From contig CACVAR010000109.1 in the NCBI GenBank assembly GCA_902727905.1, positions 1 to 7,465 of the forward strand: DNA of 7,465 nt, read 5' to 3'. The stretch comes from an uncultured Sulfurovum sp. Lineage in GTDB: Bacteria > Campylobacterota > Campylobacteria > Campylobacterales > Sulfurovaceae. The notes below the pieces were generated by a model. It was not told the origin of the DNA. It did no database searches and was given only the letters and a program-made list of their open reading frames with translations. Below, one piece after another: positions 1 through 6,138 of this stretch. A program made the position numbers and the translations under genes. Numbering within the stretch: position 1 is the first letter of the stretch; every line of letters starts with the position of its first letter.

Positions 1-84
1 TGCTTCAAGCATCTCTTTTGCTTTCTCTAAATTCTCTTTTTTATTCTCATCTTTAAAGTCGAACATTACGATATGTTTCACCAT
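1..84 (-). CDS. Dabb-domain (stress-responsive alpha/beta barrel) protein, N-terminal part
   Basis: Only the first 28 codons lie in the window; the gene continues past its left edge. The reverse strand reads MVKHIVMFDFKDEN followed by a Lys/Glu-rich helix ending KEMLEA. The start V-K-H-I-V-M-F, a short beta strand with an early His, then a charged helix, is typical of small Dabb proteins (about 100 residues, dimeric ferredoxin-like barrel). Their biochemical role is mostly undefined. A GGAG Shine-Dalgarno sequence (complement of 92-95) lies 7 bases ahead of the ATG, which fixes the start. The gene is divergent from dnaJ across about 100 bp. The family call rests on the N-terminus alone, so it is moderate. 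Confidence 0.6.
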   Translation of the reverse strand, partial: MVKHIVMFDFKDENKKENLEKAKEMLEA

Positions 85-120
85 AAACCAGCTCCAAAAT
101 TATAATTATTTTTATTCGCG

Positions 121-126
121 ATTATA
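121..126 (-). promoter_or_regulatory. Putative -10 box for the leftward Dabb gene
   Basis: The reverse strand reads GCTATAAT here, a perfect TATAAT hexamer. It would place the transcription start about 30 bases upstream of the Dabb ATG. No clear -35 is visible, which is usual for sigma70 promoters in Campylobacterota. Seen in sequence; activity is inferred. Confidence 0.4.
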
Positions 127-135
127 GCTAAAATA

Positions 136-144
136 TGTTAGAAT
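136..144 (+). promoter_or_regulatory. Putative extended -10 promoter of dnaJ
   Basis: TGTTAGAAT fits the extended -10 form TGnTAnAAT, with A/T-rich tracts upstream. Predicted transcription start is near 151, giving a leader of about 33 bases before the dnaJ ATG. A GGAG at 174-177 lies 6 bases before that ATG. I found no CIRCE (HrcA) inverted repeat between 85 and 183 and no clear HspR (HAIR) site, so heat-shock control of this copy is not evident from the sequence. Confidence 0.5.
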
Positions 145-183
145 TCGCCCAATATTTATATAACACATAACTTGGAGTAATTA

Positions 184-1332
184 ATGACAGAAATGGACTA
201 CTATGAAATTTTAGAAGTAAGCAGAAGCTGTAACGGTTCTGAACTTAAAAAGTCATATCGTAAACTTGCCATGAAGTATCATCCAGACCGTAATCCTGAT
301 GACAAAGAAGCAGAAGAGAAATTTAAAGCACTTTCAGAAGCCTATGAAGTACTAAAAGACGAAAGCAAACGTTCTATCTATGATCAGTATGGAAAAGCTG
401 GACTAGAAGGTCGTGGTATGGGTGGAGGCTTCGGTGGAGGTCAAAACATGGACGACATCATGGACATGTTTAACTCAATGTTTGGTGGTGCTGGTGGAGG
501 CTTCGGTGGAGGTCGCCAACAAAGAAGAGAACCGAACCAAAAGTACAACTTAGACTTTGAAATTGAATTTCCTTTAAAATTTAATGAAGCAGTTTTTGGC
601 TGCGACAAAGAGATAGACATCAAGTATAAAGTATCTTGTGATGACTGTGGAGGAACGGGTGCTGAAGATGGGAAACTAGAAACTTGTGACTACTGTAATG
701 GTCAAGGTCAAGTGGTTATGAAACAAGGGTTCATGTCATTTGCACAACCATGTCCAAAGTGTCATGGTGAAGGTCAAAAAATAGCCTCTACTTGTGGTTC
801 ATGTTCAGGTAGAGGATATCATGAAGAGCCAGAGACTATTACCATTAACATTCCAGCTGGTGTAGATACAGGAAACCGTCTTAGAGCGCAAGGACACGGA
901 AACCAGTCTAAAAGTGGACAACGTGGTGATCTGTACTTAACTTTCAATGTTGAAACAGACGAACATTTTGTTCGTGATGGGAACAATGTTTACATTGAAG
1001 TACCTGTCTTCTTTACCCAAGCTGTTTTAGGTCAAAGTATTACAATCCCATGTCTTGATGGTGAATTAGAACTTGACCTTAAAGTAGGAACCAAAGACAA
1101 AGCACAATTTGCCTTTAGAGATGAAGGTGTGGCTGATGTTCATGGTAATGGGAAAGGTCAACTCATAGCCCAAGTAAAAATTGTTTATCCTAAAAAATTA
1201 AACGACGAACAAAAAGAGCTTCTTGAAAAACTACAAGAAACTTTTGGTGTTGAGAGTAAACCTCATACCTCTAAGTTTGACTCGGCTTTTTCTAAAGTGA
1301 CCGATTGGTTTAAAAGTAGAAAGAACGACTAA
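184..1332 (+). CDS. dnaJ: Chaperone protein DnaJ (Hsp40, type I)
   Basis: Cytoplasmic co-chaperone that delivers unfolded clients to DnaK and stimulates its ATPase. At 382 residues it has normal length and all type I parts in order. The J domain spans about 4-70 with the HPD motif at H33-P34-D35. A Gly/Phe-rich linker lies at about 74-110. The zinc-binding domain has four CxxCxGxG motifs at C152/C155, C168/C171, C190/C193 and C204/C207. A beta-rich client-binding C-terminal domain follows (about 215-340), then a charged tail. The start is supported by GGAG 6 bases upstream. The gene stands alone: grpE and dnaK are not adjacent, and the downstream gene is convergent with an 11 bp gap. The linker contains an exact 22 bp in-frame DNA repeat (421-442 and 493-514). 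Confidence 0.97.
   Translation: MTEMDYYEILEVSRSCNGSELKKSYRKLAMKYHPDRNPDDKEAEEKFKALSEAYEVLKDESKRSIYDQYGKAGLEGRGMGGGFGGGQNMDDIMDMFNSMFGGAGGGFGGGRQQRREPNQKYNLDFEIEFPLKFNEAVFGCDKEIDIKYKVSCDDCGGTGAEDGKLETCDYCNGQGQVVMKQGFMSFAQPCPKCHGEGQKIASTCGSCSGRGYHEEPETITINIPAGVDTGNRLRAQGHGNQSKSGQRGDLYLTFNVETDEHFVRDGNNVYIEVPVFFTQAVLGQSITIPCLDGELELDLKVGTKDKAQFAFRDEGVADVHGNGKGQLIAQVKIVYPKKLNDEQKELLEKLQETFGVESKPHTSKFDSAFSKVTDWFKSRKND
421..514 (+). repeat. 22 bp exact direct repeat in the dnaJ Gly/Phe linker
   Basis: The 22 bases at 421-442 recur exactly at 493-514 and both encode GGGFGGG. The copies are 72 bp apart, an exact multiple of three, so recombination between them would delete or duplicate 24 codons without breaking the frame. 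The intervening segment encodes the Met/Asp-rich stretch DDIMDMFNSMF. Seen directly. Confidence 0.85.
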
Positions 1333-1343
1333 TAAAATTTCTT

Positions 1344-2138
1344 TTACAACACCTTTTGATGTAAAATAATTTTATCTTCAGCAGCTTCAATGTCTGCTGA
1401 ACCTTTTCTTTTGTCATAAACTACAACATAGACTTCATCTTTTGATTTCAAATAATTTTTTTTACCAAACTCAGCATAAGCAGTAGCCCCTATAGAGATT
1501 AATGCTTGTTTTGGATAACCACAATCTTTTAAATGTTGAGCAATATCTTCTAAAGGTCCAAAATCTTCTTGTTCATTCATTTTCTCAACAAGCCAATTTT
1601 CTAATTTTTTGTAAAAATAACTGTAACCTAAAAGAGGTGCATCCACACCATATTCATGTAATATTCCATCACGTTTTACAAAAGAACAGAGATGAAAATT
1701 ATCCATCACTCCCCCCTCTTCAAACTTGTCAATCTCTATCCACTTTTTTGCTATACCTTTTGAATTAGCTGACCAAGATTTCTTTTCAGATATCTTTTTA
1801 GCACCCTCTTTACGGATGGTACAGTCATTAAAAGCTGTGAACTTTTTTGCCTTTAGTTTAATAACTTTATATGCTTCATTATAATTGATGTCAAATAAAA
1901 TAGCTACTTCAGGTTCTACCTGTGCATTGGCTTCATAACTTGGTAATTCTAGTACTTCATCACCAATACAATATAATCCTAAAAAGCTCTCTGAACTAGG
2001 TAAATAAAAAGGGAAAATTCCCTTTGGTGCATCAGCTTCTTTTGTCACAACATTTTCAAAATCTTTTAACTCACCTGCTTGTTCTAAATGATGTGCAAAA
2101 TTCCCTGCAACCCCTAAACCTATGCTCTTTTCTATCAT
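1344..2138 (-). CDS. DUF5718-family protein, FAH-fold-like
   Basis: I place the start at 2138 (264 residues), because AGAGGAGA (complement of 2146-2153) has its GGAG 8 bases before this ATG. An upstream in-frame ATG at 2165 (273 residues) has no comparable ribosome site. The sequence matches what I recall of DUF5718, a family of unknown function common in Campylobacterota. Visible motifs resemble the fumarylacetoacetate hydrolase fold: GLGVAGNFAHHLEQAGE (7-23) like the family's GlNYxxHxxE, EPEVAILFD (75-83) like the metal-ligand ExELA segment, FNDCTIR (103-109) like NDvsaR, and a late segment (211-240) like the tGtpxGxg...L..GD.V end. No signal peptide or membrane segment is present, so it is probably cytoplasmic. 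Substrate and reaction are unknown, and the FAH link is my inference. It converges on dnaJ and is divergent from the rhodanese/LysM cluster. Confidence 0.75.
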   Translation of the reverse strand: MIEKSIGLGVAGNFAHHLEQAGELKDFENVVTKEADAPKGIFPFYLPSSESFLGLYCIGDEVLELPSYEANAQVEPEVAILFDINYNEAYKVIKLKAKKFTAFNDCTIRKEGAKKISEKKSWSANSKGIAKKWIEIDKFEEGGVMDNFHLCSFVKRDGILHEYGVDAPLLGYSYFYKKLENWLVEKMNEQEDFGPLEDIAQHLKDCGYPKQALISIGATAYAEFGKKNYLKSKDEVYVVVYDKRKGSADIEAAEDKIILHQKVL

Positions 2139-2178
2139 ATTATTATCTCCTCTTATCTCTTTCATATCTTAATATAAT

Positions 2179-2208
2179 ATTATAAAATATAATTTAAATT
2201 ATTAACAA
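2179..2208 (-). promoter_or_regulatory. Putative promoter of the DUF5718 gene
   Basis: The reverse strand has TATAAT at 2184-2179 and a TTGTTA -35-like hexamer at 2208-2203, separated by 18 bases. Transcription would begin about 35 bases before the ATG at 2138. That start point lies close to or downstream of the alternative ATG at 2165, which further favours the 2138 start. Hexamers are seen; function is inferred. Confidence 0.45.
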
Positions 2209-2214
2209 AAGTTC

Positions 2215-2244
2215 ATTTTTTACTAAGAAAAATTAAGATAAAAT
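2215..2244 (+). promoter_or_regulatory. Putative promoter of the rhodanese/LysM cluster
   Basis: A T-tract (2215-2221) precedes TAAAAT at 2239-2244, the usual Campylobacterota arrangement of a periodic A/T-rich upstream region plus -10 box without a clear -35. Transcription would start near 2251, about 40 bases before the ATG at 2291. Confidence 0.4.
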
Positions 2245-2290
2245 AAATTTTAACGCAATAATTATTTAAAAAAGAAATAGGAGCTACATT

Positions 2291-2926
2291 ATGATTAAAA
2301 AAAAGTCTCTTCTAACTAAGCTATTGGTTTCCACATTACTTCTCACTCCATTAAGTGCTGTTGAAGTTAATATCTTAGAAGATCTAGCCTATGTCGATGT
2401 CGATGTTGACGGAAAACCCGTACGAATTGAGAGAATACAAGACACAAAACACAAACTAACTAACTCTTATTCAAAAACTTCAAGACCTGCTCCTCCATTT
2501 TCTATTCAACCTTTTCAACCAATCAAGGGAGTTGAAACTGTTAGTGAACTGGATGTAATTGATTTTTTAAAAAATCAAGTAGCGTTAAACAAAGGGGTAC
2601 TCCTAGATGCGCGTATGCCAAAATGGAATAAAGCTGGAACCATTCCAGGTTCAACAAATATTCCTTTTTCAATCTTAGCCTCTAAAGGCAATAACAACTA
2701 TATTACTAAAATATTTTCACTTTTGGGAGTAAAAAAAGTGAATGATACTTGGGATTTTAGTAAAGCTCATAAATTATTAATCTTTGATAATGGTCCATGG
2801 TGCCAACAGGGTGTCCGTGCCATGCAAAACCTAATTAAACTAGGCTATCCAAAATCAAAAATGCTATACTACAGAGGTGGGATTCAGTATTGGCAAATTT
2901 TAGGATTAACTACCATTAAGCCCTAA
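2291..2926 (+). CDS. Exported rhodanese-like protein A (cysteine-poor paralogue)
   Basis: The protein has 211 residues. A signal peptide (KKK n-region, hydrophobic 10-22, likely cleavage after LSA at 21-23) sends it to the periplasm. A small N-terminal domain holds the family segments IERIQDT (46-52) and TSRPAPPFSIQP (63-74). A rhodanese domain (about 83-208) follows, with LLDAR (104-108), GTIPGSTNIPF (116-126) and YYRGGIQYW (193-201). Rhodaneses transfer sulfane sulfur through a persulfide cysteine just after a beta strand. Here that position is D166 (LIFDNGPWC), and C171 is the only cysteine in the protein. C171 begins CQQGVRA, which resembles the classical CxxGxR/T-A active loop. Compared with its paralogue at 4038 it has A67, S71 and D166 where that copy has cysteines. 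It is probably a binding or structural rhodanese, or one with a displaced active site. AGGAG lies 7 bases before the ATG. The LysM gene follows after 31 bp, suggesting co-transcription. Confidence 0.85.
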   Translation: MIKKKSLLTKLLVSTLLLTPLSAVEVNILEDLAYVDVDVDGKPVRIERIQDTKHKLTNSYSKTSRPAPPFSIQPFQPIKGVETVSELDVIDFLKNQVALNKGVLLDARMPKWNKAGTIPGSTNIPFSILASKGNNNYITKIFSLLGVKKVNDTWDFSKAHKLLIFDNGPWCQQGVRAMQNLIKLGYPKSKMLYYRGGIQYWQILGLTTIKP

Positions 2927-2957
2927 ATAAATCTAAACATCAACAAAAGGAGAACAA

Positions 2958-3950
2958 ATGTTAAATAAAGATCAATATAATCAAGAAGAATATAACGACT
3001 ACTACCGACAAGAGACTGAGGGAGCAGAGTTAGGTGGTTCAGACAATGAAGAAGGTGGGTTAATGAGTAAACTCATTATTCTACTAATAATATTAGCCTT
3101 AGCCATAGCTGGGTATTTTGGATATAAAGCAATGAACGAATCTGACTCAAGTGATATCGATAGTTCGTTACAAGTTTCAGCAGAGTCTTCTTTACCACAA
3201 AGTGTCCAAGATGAAACTCCAGAGGTTATAACAGAGGAAGCACCCCAACCTATCGTTCAAGAGACAATCACTAAAAAAGAAGTAAAAGAAGAAAAGGTTA
3301 TTGAAGCTCCTCCTGCACCTGAACCAGCTAAAACTACACAAGACCAAGTAGGTACAGAAATAGCAAAAGCCGTAGCAACACAACAGGGAGGAAAAATGTC
3401 TCCTGATGAAATTGCAGCAGTTGTAGCAGCTGTAATGCAACAAATGAATCAAGGGAACGCTTCAGCAGGTACGACTAATTCTACTCCCGTGGCTGTAAAG
3501 AAAGATGTTGAGCTAATGAATGAACTTTCAGATACTGAAGTTGATTCTGTATCAGCAGATCTTATTAACGATTTAGAAAGCGTAAATGTTAGTGAAAATA
3601 CTCAAGTAGACAGTGGGAACAAACAAGTTGATGTTTACAATAAAGTAAATGTACAAAATGTTCAAGGTGCAGATGCCCTGAGTAAACTTTCAAATGAAAT
3701 CACTTCTGTTATGGAAGAAGGGATTACTACCAATAAAGTTGAGAACTATACAAACTCATTGAAAAGTGAAGTTGATGTTCGTACAAATGAAATGAGAATT
3801 ATTGTTGTAAAAAAAGGTGATACCTTAGGTAGAATTGCTAAAAGAGCTTATGGAAATGTAATGGATTATAAAAGAATTTATAGAGCAAATCCAGAACTAA
3901 CTAGACCAGACCGTATTTATGTAGGACAAAAACTACGTATTCCTAACTAA
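2958..3950 (+). CDS. Membrane-anchored LysM-domain protein
   Basis: The protein has 330 residues. An acidic, Tyr/Asn/Glu-rich N-terminus (1-36) precedes one membrane segment at about 37-57 (SKLIILLIILALAIAGYFGY). Next comes a long low-complexity region rich in Glu, Pro, Ala and Val (60-275), then a C-terminal LysM domain (about 281-329) with VKKGDTLGRIAKRAYGN and the ending VGQKLRIPN. LysM binds the N-acetylglucosamine backbone of peptidoglycan. The likely topology is N-terminus in the cytoplasm and LysM in the periplasm, tethering inner membrane to wall. The plan broadly recalls FimV-like proteins, but I cannot name an orthologue. AAGGAG lies 5 bases before the ATG; an internal Met36 start is possible but has a weaker site (GAAGG-like). 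The gene sits between two rhodanese paralogues, 31 bp after one and 87 bp before the other. There are no cysteines. Confidence 0.85.
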   Translation: MLNKDQYNQEEYNDYYRQETEGAELGGSDNEEGGLMSKLIILLIILALAIAGYFGYKAMNESDSSDIDSSLQVSAESSLPQSVQDETPEVITEEAPQPIVQETITKKEVKEEKVIEAPPAPEPAKTTQDQVGTEIAKAVATQQGGKMSPDEIAAVVAAVMQQMNQGNASAGTTNSTPVAVKKDVELMNELSDTEVDSVSADLINDLESVNVSENTQVDSGNKQVDVYNKVNVQNVQGADALSKLSNEITSVMEEGITTNKVENYTNSLKSEVDVRTNEMRIIVVKKGDTLGRIAKRAYGNVMDYKRIYRANPELTRPDRIYVGQKLRIPN

Positions 3951-3968
3951 GACCAAGCATTCTAATAA

Positions 3969-3999
3969 AAGGTTTAGATAGACAGAGAATCTAAACCTT
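3969..3999 (+). terminator. Perfect 11-bp hairpin between the LysM and rhodanese B genes
   Basis: AAGGTTTAGAT (3969-3979) pairs perfectly with ATCTAAACCTT (3989-3999) around a 9-base loop. It begins 18 bases after the LysM stop codon. The 3' flank (GTAAGTACTTAATT) is not a proper U-tract, so it may be a weak terminator, an RNA processing or stability element, or an attenuator lowering expression of rhodanese B. It is followed directly by the 10 bp palindrome TAAGTACTTA (4001-4010). I see no convincing promoter between it and the ATG at 4038. Confidence 0.45.
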
Positions 4000-4037
4000 G
4001 TAAGTACTTAATTACTATTCAAAACAAAGGTGAATTC

Positions 4038-4682
4038 ATGAAAAAATTACTACTCTTACCCCTATTAACATCATTTCTTTTAGCTGAGAATGCTAATGTA
4101 ACTGTCAAAATCACCAAAGATATTTCGCATGTTTACACAACTGACTCTGGGAAAACAGTAAAAGTTGAAAGAATACAAGATACAAACAATAGACTAACAG
4201 ATGACTACACAAAAACATCTCGTCCTTGTCCTCCATTTTGTATTCAAACTACTAAAATTGATCCAGAAATCAATAATTTTGAAGAGTTAGAAATTTTAAA
4301 GTTTATGCAGAACGAAGTGAAAAATCATACTGGTGTCATTATTGATGCTCGTCTTAAAAGTTGGTTTGAGCTAGAAACGATTCCGTCTTCCATTAACATT
4401 CCTTTCCCTGTTATGAAAAATGCCAGTAAAGAAAAAGCAAAAAGGATTTTTACACTCTTAGGTATGACCATTGACCCTGATGGGACATGGAACTTTTCAA
4501 AAGTAAAAGAGTTAGCAGTTTTCTGTAATGGTGTTTGGTGTGAACAGTCTGCATACTTTATGGAAGGTATTTTAAAACATAACTATCCAAAAGATAAATT
4601 GAACTATTACCGTTCTGGTTTTCAAGGTTGGAAACTTCTTGGTTTAACAACAGTCGTTCATAAAGAGATTAAGAAAAAATAA
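4038..4682 (+). CDS. Exported rhodanese-like protein B (cysteine-complete paralogue)
   Basis: The protein has 214 residues. The signal peptide MKKLLLLPLLTSFLLA is probably cleaved after A16, giving a periplasmic protein. The N-terminal domain carries KVERIQDT (42-49) and TSRPCPPFCIQ (60-70, C64 and C68). The rhodanese domain (about 82-206) shows VIIDAR (100-105), ETIPSSINIPFP (113-124), the active-site region VFCNGVWCEQS (161-171, C163 and C168) and LNYYRSGFQGW (188-198). C163 directly follows the strand, where the persulfide cysteine of rhodaneses sits. As I recall this family, the CPPFC and CNGxWC pairs are conserved. Periplasmic sulfane-sulfur transfer or a redox role is likely, but the partner is unknown. 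AAGGTG lies 5 bases before the ATG. The gene is downstream of the LysM gene and may be co-transcribed by readthrough of the hairpin at 3969-3999. Its stop codon runs into a bidirectional terminator stem. Confidence 0.88.
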   Translation: MKKLLLLPLLTSFLLAENANVTVKITKDISHVYTTDSGKTVKVERIQDTNNRLTDDYTKTSRPCPPFCIQTTKIDPEINNFEELEILKFMQNEVKNHTGVIIDARLKSWFELETIPSSINIPFPVMKNASKEKAKRIFTLLGMTIDPDGTWNFSKVKELAVFCNGVWCEQSAYFMEGILKHNYPKDKLNYYRSGFQGWKLLGLTTVVHKEIKKK

Positions 4683-4710
4683 TCAAGAGAGAATTTAATT
4701 TCTCTTGATT
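4681..4710. terminator. Bidirectional hairpin terminator between convergent genes
   Basis: AATCAAGAGA (4681-4690) pairs perfectly with TCTCTTGATT (4701-4710) around a 10-base A/T-rich loop that can add a G-U and an A-U pair. On the minus strand the stem is followed by ATTTTTTCTT (complement of 4680-4671), a good U-tract. It therefore terminates the leftward gene ending at 4722, which is 11 bases away. Toward the right the tail is only TTCCTC, weaker for rhodanese B. The stem overlaps the last two bases of the rhodanese B stop codon. Confidence 0.75.
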
Positions 4711-4721
4711 TCCTCGCAATA

Positions 4722-6116
4722 CTAATAAATCTTTAAAGCCATCATTGTCTCGATTGAAAGTTTACTGGTTATAGCTAATCCTTTAGACTTCTGATACTCT
4801 CTTGCAGCAGACTTTGATGCTAAATCCCATATACCATTAATATCTCCTCGATAAAAACCTTCATTTATTAAAGCTTTTTGCACTTTTTTTACTATACTGG
4901 GTGTCATATTCGATTCACAGATCATTGGCATCCATTTTGAATATCCCTTAGTACGTTCTCTTTCTGTCACTACAGTAACATATTCAGCAGGAATAATAAC
5001 CTTTTTGAAAGCTGCTTCTTTTTCTATCTTTTTAATTTCTACTACTGTGTATTGAGGCTCAGTTTCAACTTTCTTAGTACTAGCTGGTATTTTAACAACT
5101 CTTTTTTTAATGGTTCTATATTTAGCTGGAGTCTCAGTCAAACAGATTTTATCACACTCATTTCTAATACGTGATGGCATATCTTTGGTTGATTCATCAC
5201 CCCAATAAAACGTTTCAAGCTTTTGACTTTTATTATAACTTATAGTACCATACTTCGCAGGAATAGGTATACTTTTTATCTTTACTGGTTCAACCATTTT
5301 TTCTACTTGTAAAGTTTTATAAACAGGGGTTACTTTAACTTTTTTGGCTACTGATGGTGTCAAAACAATTTTTTTAGTCACCTCTTTATAAATTTTAGGA
5401 ACCTCTGTTAAACATATTACTTCTGACTGATTACACCCCCTATCACCACAAATTGTTTTTTTCCATTCTGTACGTGCAGGTTCTACTACCACCTTATCTT
5501 TAATTTTTCTATATGTAGCAGCCGAAGGTATCAATTCTACACTTGTACTATCTGTCATTATTTTTTGTGTTACAGTTTTATATTTAGCTGGAGTCACTAC
5601 AAATCTTTCTGTAGCCTCAGACAATAAAATTTTTGAAGTTACTGTTATGGGTTGTTCAACTTTTAAATGTTCATAATAACAAGTTCCAGGTGTAGCATTT
5701 CTTATGTCCATTCCCCCTTTAAGTGCAGAATCAACACAAGAATTAAAAGCTTTCAAAGAATAAATATCATTATTTCTTCTCCAAACTTTTTCTTTAGGTT
5801 CTATCAGAACACGTTCTTGAATCGTCTTATAGACAGTAGGAATACTAAGAACTTCTTCTTTCCCATCACTTACCCTAACCTTTTTTTTATGTATAGAATA
5901 TTTAGCTGGTATAACTTCATACTTCACACTAGATTCATTTACAATTACTTTTTTAGTAGACTTTATTTTAGTTGTTTTCGTATATTGAGGAGGATAAAAG
6001 GACTTTGTAAAACACTGTCCTGGCTTCGCCTCTATAGGCATACCTTCTCTTGGTGTTAGATTAGTAGCATTTAGTGCTACTGCTACTACAACGCTCATTA
6101 CTATAATTTTGACCAT
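4722..6116 (-). CDS. Exported repeat protein with C-terminal peptidoglycan-binding domain
   Basis: The protein has 464 residues. A signal peptide (MVKIIVMSVVVAVALNA, cleavage near 17) leads into about 360 residues of repeats and then a PG_binding_1 domain (about 404-464) with VQKALINEGFYRGDINGIWD and T457-type ending, which should hold it to the wall. The repeats are short units of the form P-x-x-Y-x-T-[IV]-x-x-[KR]-[VI]-x-[VI], for example PAKYKTVTQKI (176-186) and PAKYRTIKKRV (330-340). They group into four modules. Each starts after a Cys (PGQCF 32, PGTCY 143, CLTEVP 235, CLTETP 325) and ends in Trp (W112, W218, W305, W395). Nine cysteines (35, 127, 146, 223, 228, 235, 321, 325, 400) sit mainly at module borders, where disulfides are plausible. 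I recognise this PAxY-repeat plus PG-binding architecture from other Gram-negative proteins, but no function is known to me. AAAGGA lies 5 bases before the ATG. The gene starts 22 bp after the small-heat-shock-like gene and is probably co-transcribed with it. Confidence 0.85.
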   Translation of the reverse strand: MVKIIVMSVVVAVALNATNLTPREGMPIEAKPGQCFTKSFYPPQYTKTTKIKSTKKVIVNESSVKYEVIPAKYSIHKKKVRVSDGKEEVLSIPTVYKTIQERVLIEPKEKVWRRNNDIYSLKAFNSCVDSALKGGMDIRNATPGTCYYEHLKVEQPITVTSKILLSEATERFVVTPAKYKTVTQKIMTDSTSVELIPSAATYRKIKDKVVVEPARTEWKKTICGDRGCNQSEVICLTEVPKIYKEVTKKIVLTPSVAKKVKVTPVYKTLQVEKMVEPVKIKSIPIPAKYGTISYNKSQKLETFYWGDESTKDMPSRIRNECDKICLTETPAKYRTIKKRVVKIPASTKKVETEPQYTVVEIKKIEKEAAFKKVIIPAEYVTVVTERERTKGYSKWMPMICESNMTPSIVKKVQKALINEGFYRGDINGIWDLASKSAAREYQKSKGLAITSKLSIETMMALKIY

Positions 6117-6138
6117 ACTTTTCCTTTGAATTTGAATA

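Noticed and set aside
85..183. Heat-shock operator (CIRCE or HAIR) upstream of dnaJ
   Set aside because: No inverted repeat resembling either operator is present; only A/T-rich promoter sequence is visible.
1362..1374. A/T-only palindrome TAAAATAATTTTA near the dnaJ/DUF5718 convergence as a terminator
   Set aside because: It contains no G-C pairs, lies inside the DUF5718 coding region, and has no suitable tail for either gene.
1502..1768. Open frame of 88 codons on the plus strand inside the DUF5718 gene
   Set aside because: It is antisense to a conserved coding region, and its product has no recognisable motif.
3192..3452. Cys/Phe-rich open frame of 86 codons on the minus strand inside the LysM gene
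   Set aside because: It is the complement of the Glu/Lys/Ala-rich low-complexity region; the Cys/Phe content is an artefact of that composition.
5667..6059. Open frame of 130 codons on the plus strand, antisense to the PG-binding repeat protein
   Set aside because: It lies wholly opposite a well-supported gene with repeats, signal peptide and ribosome site. Its product is rich in Phe, Ile, Ser and Arg without a recognisable domain, as expected for the complement of Lys/Val-rich codons.
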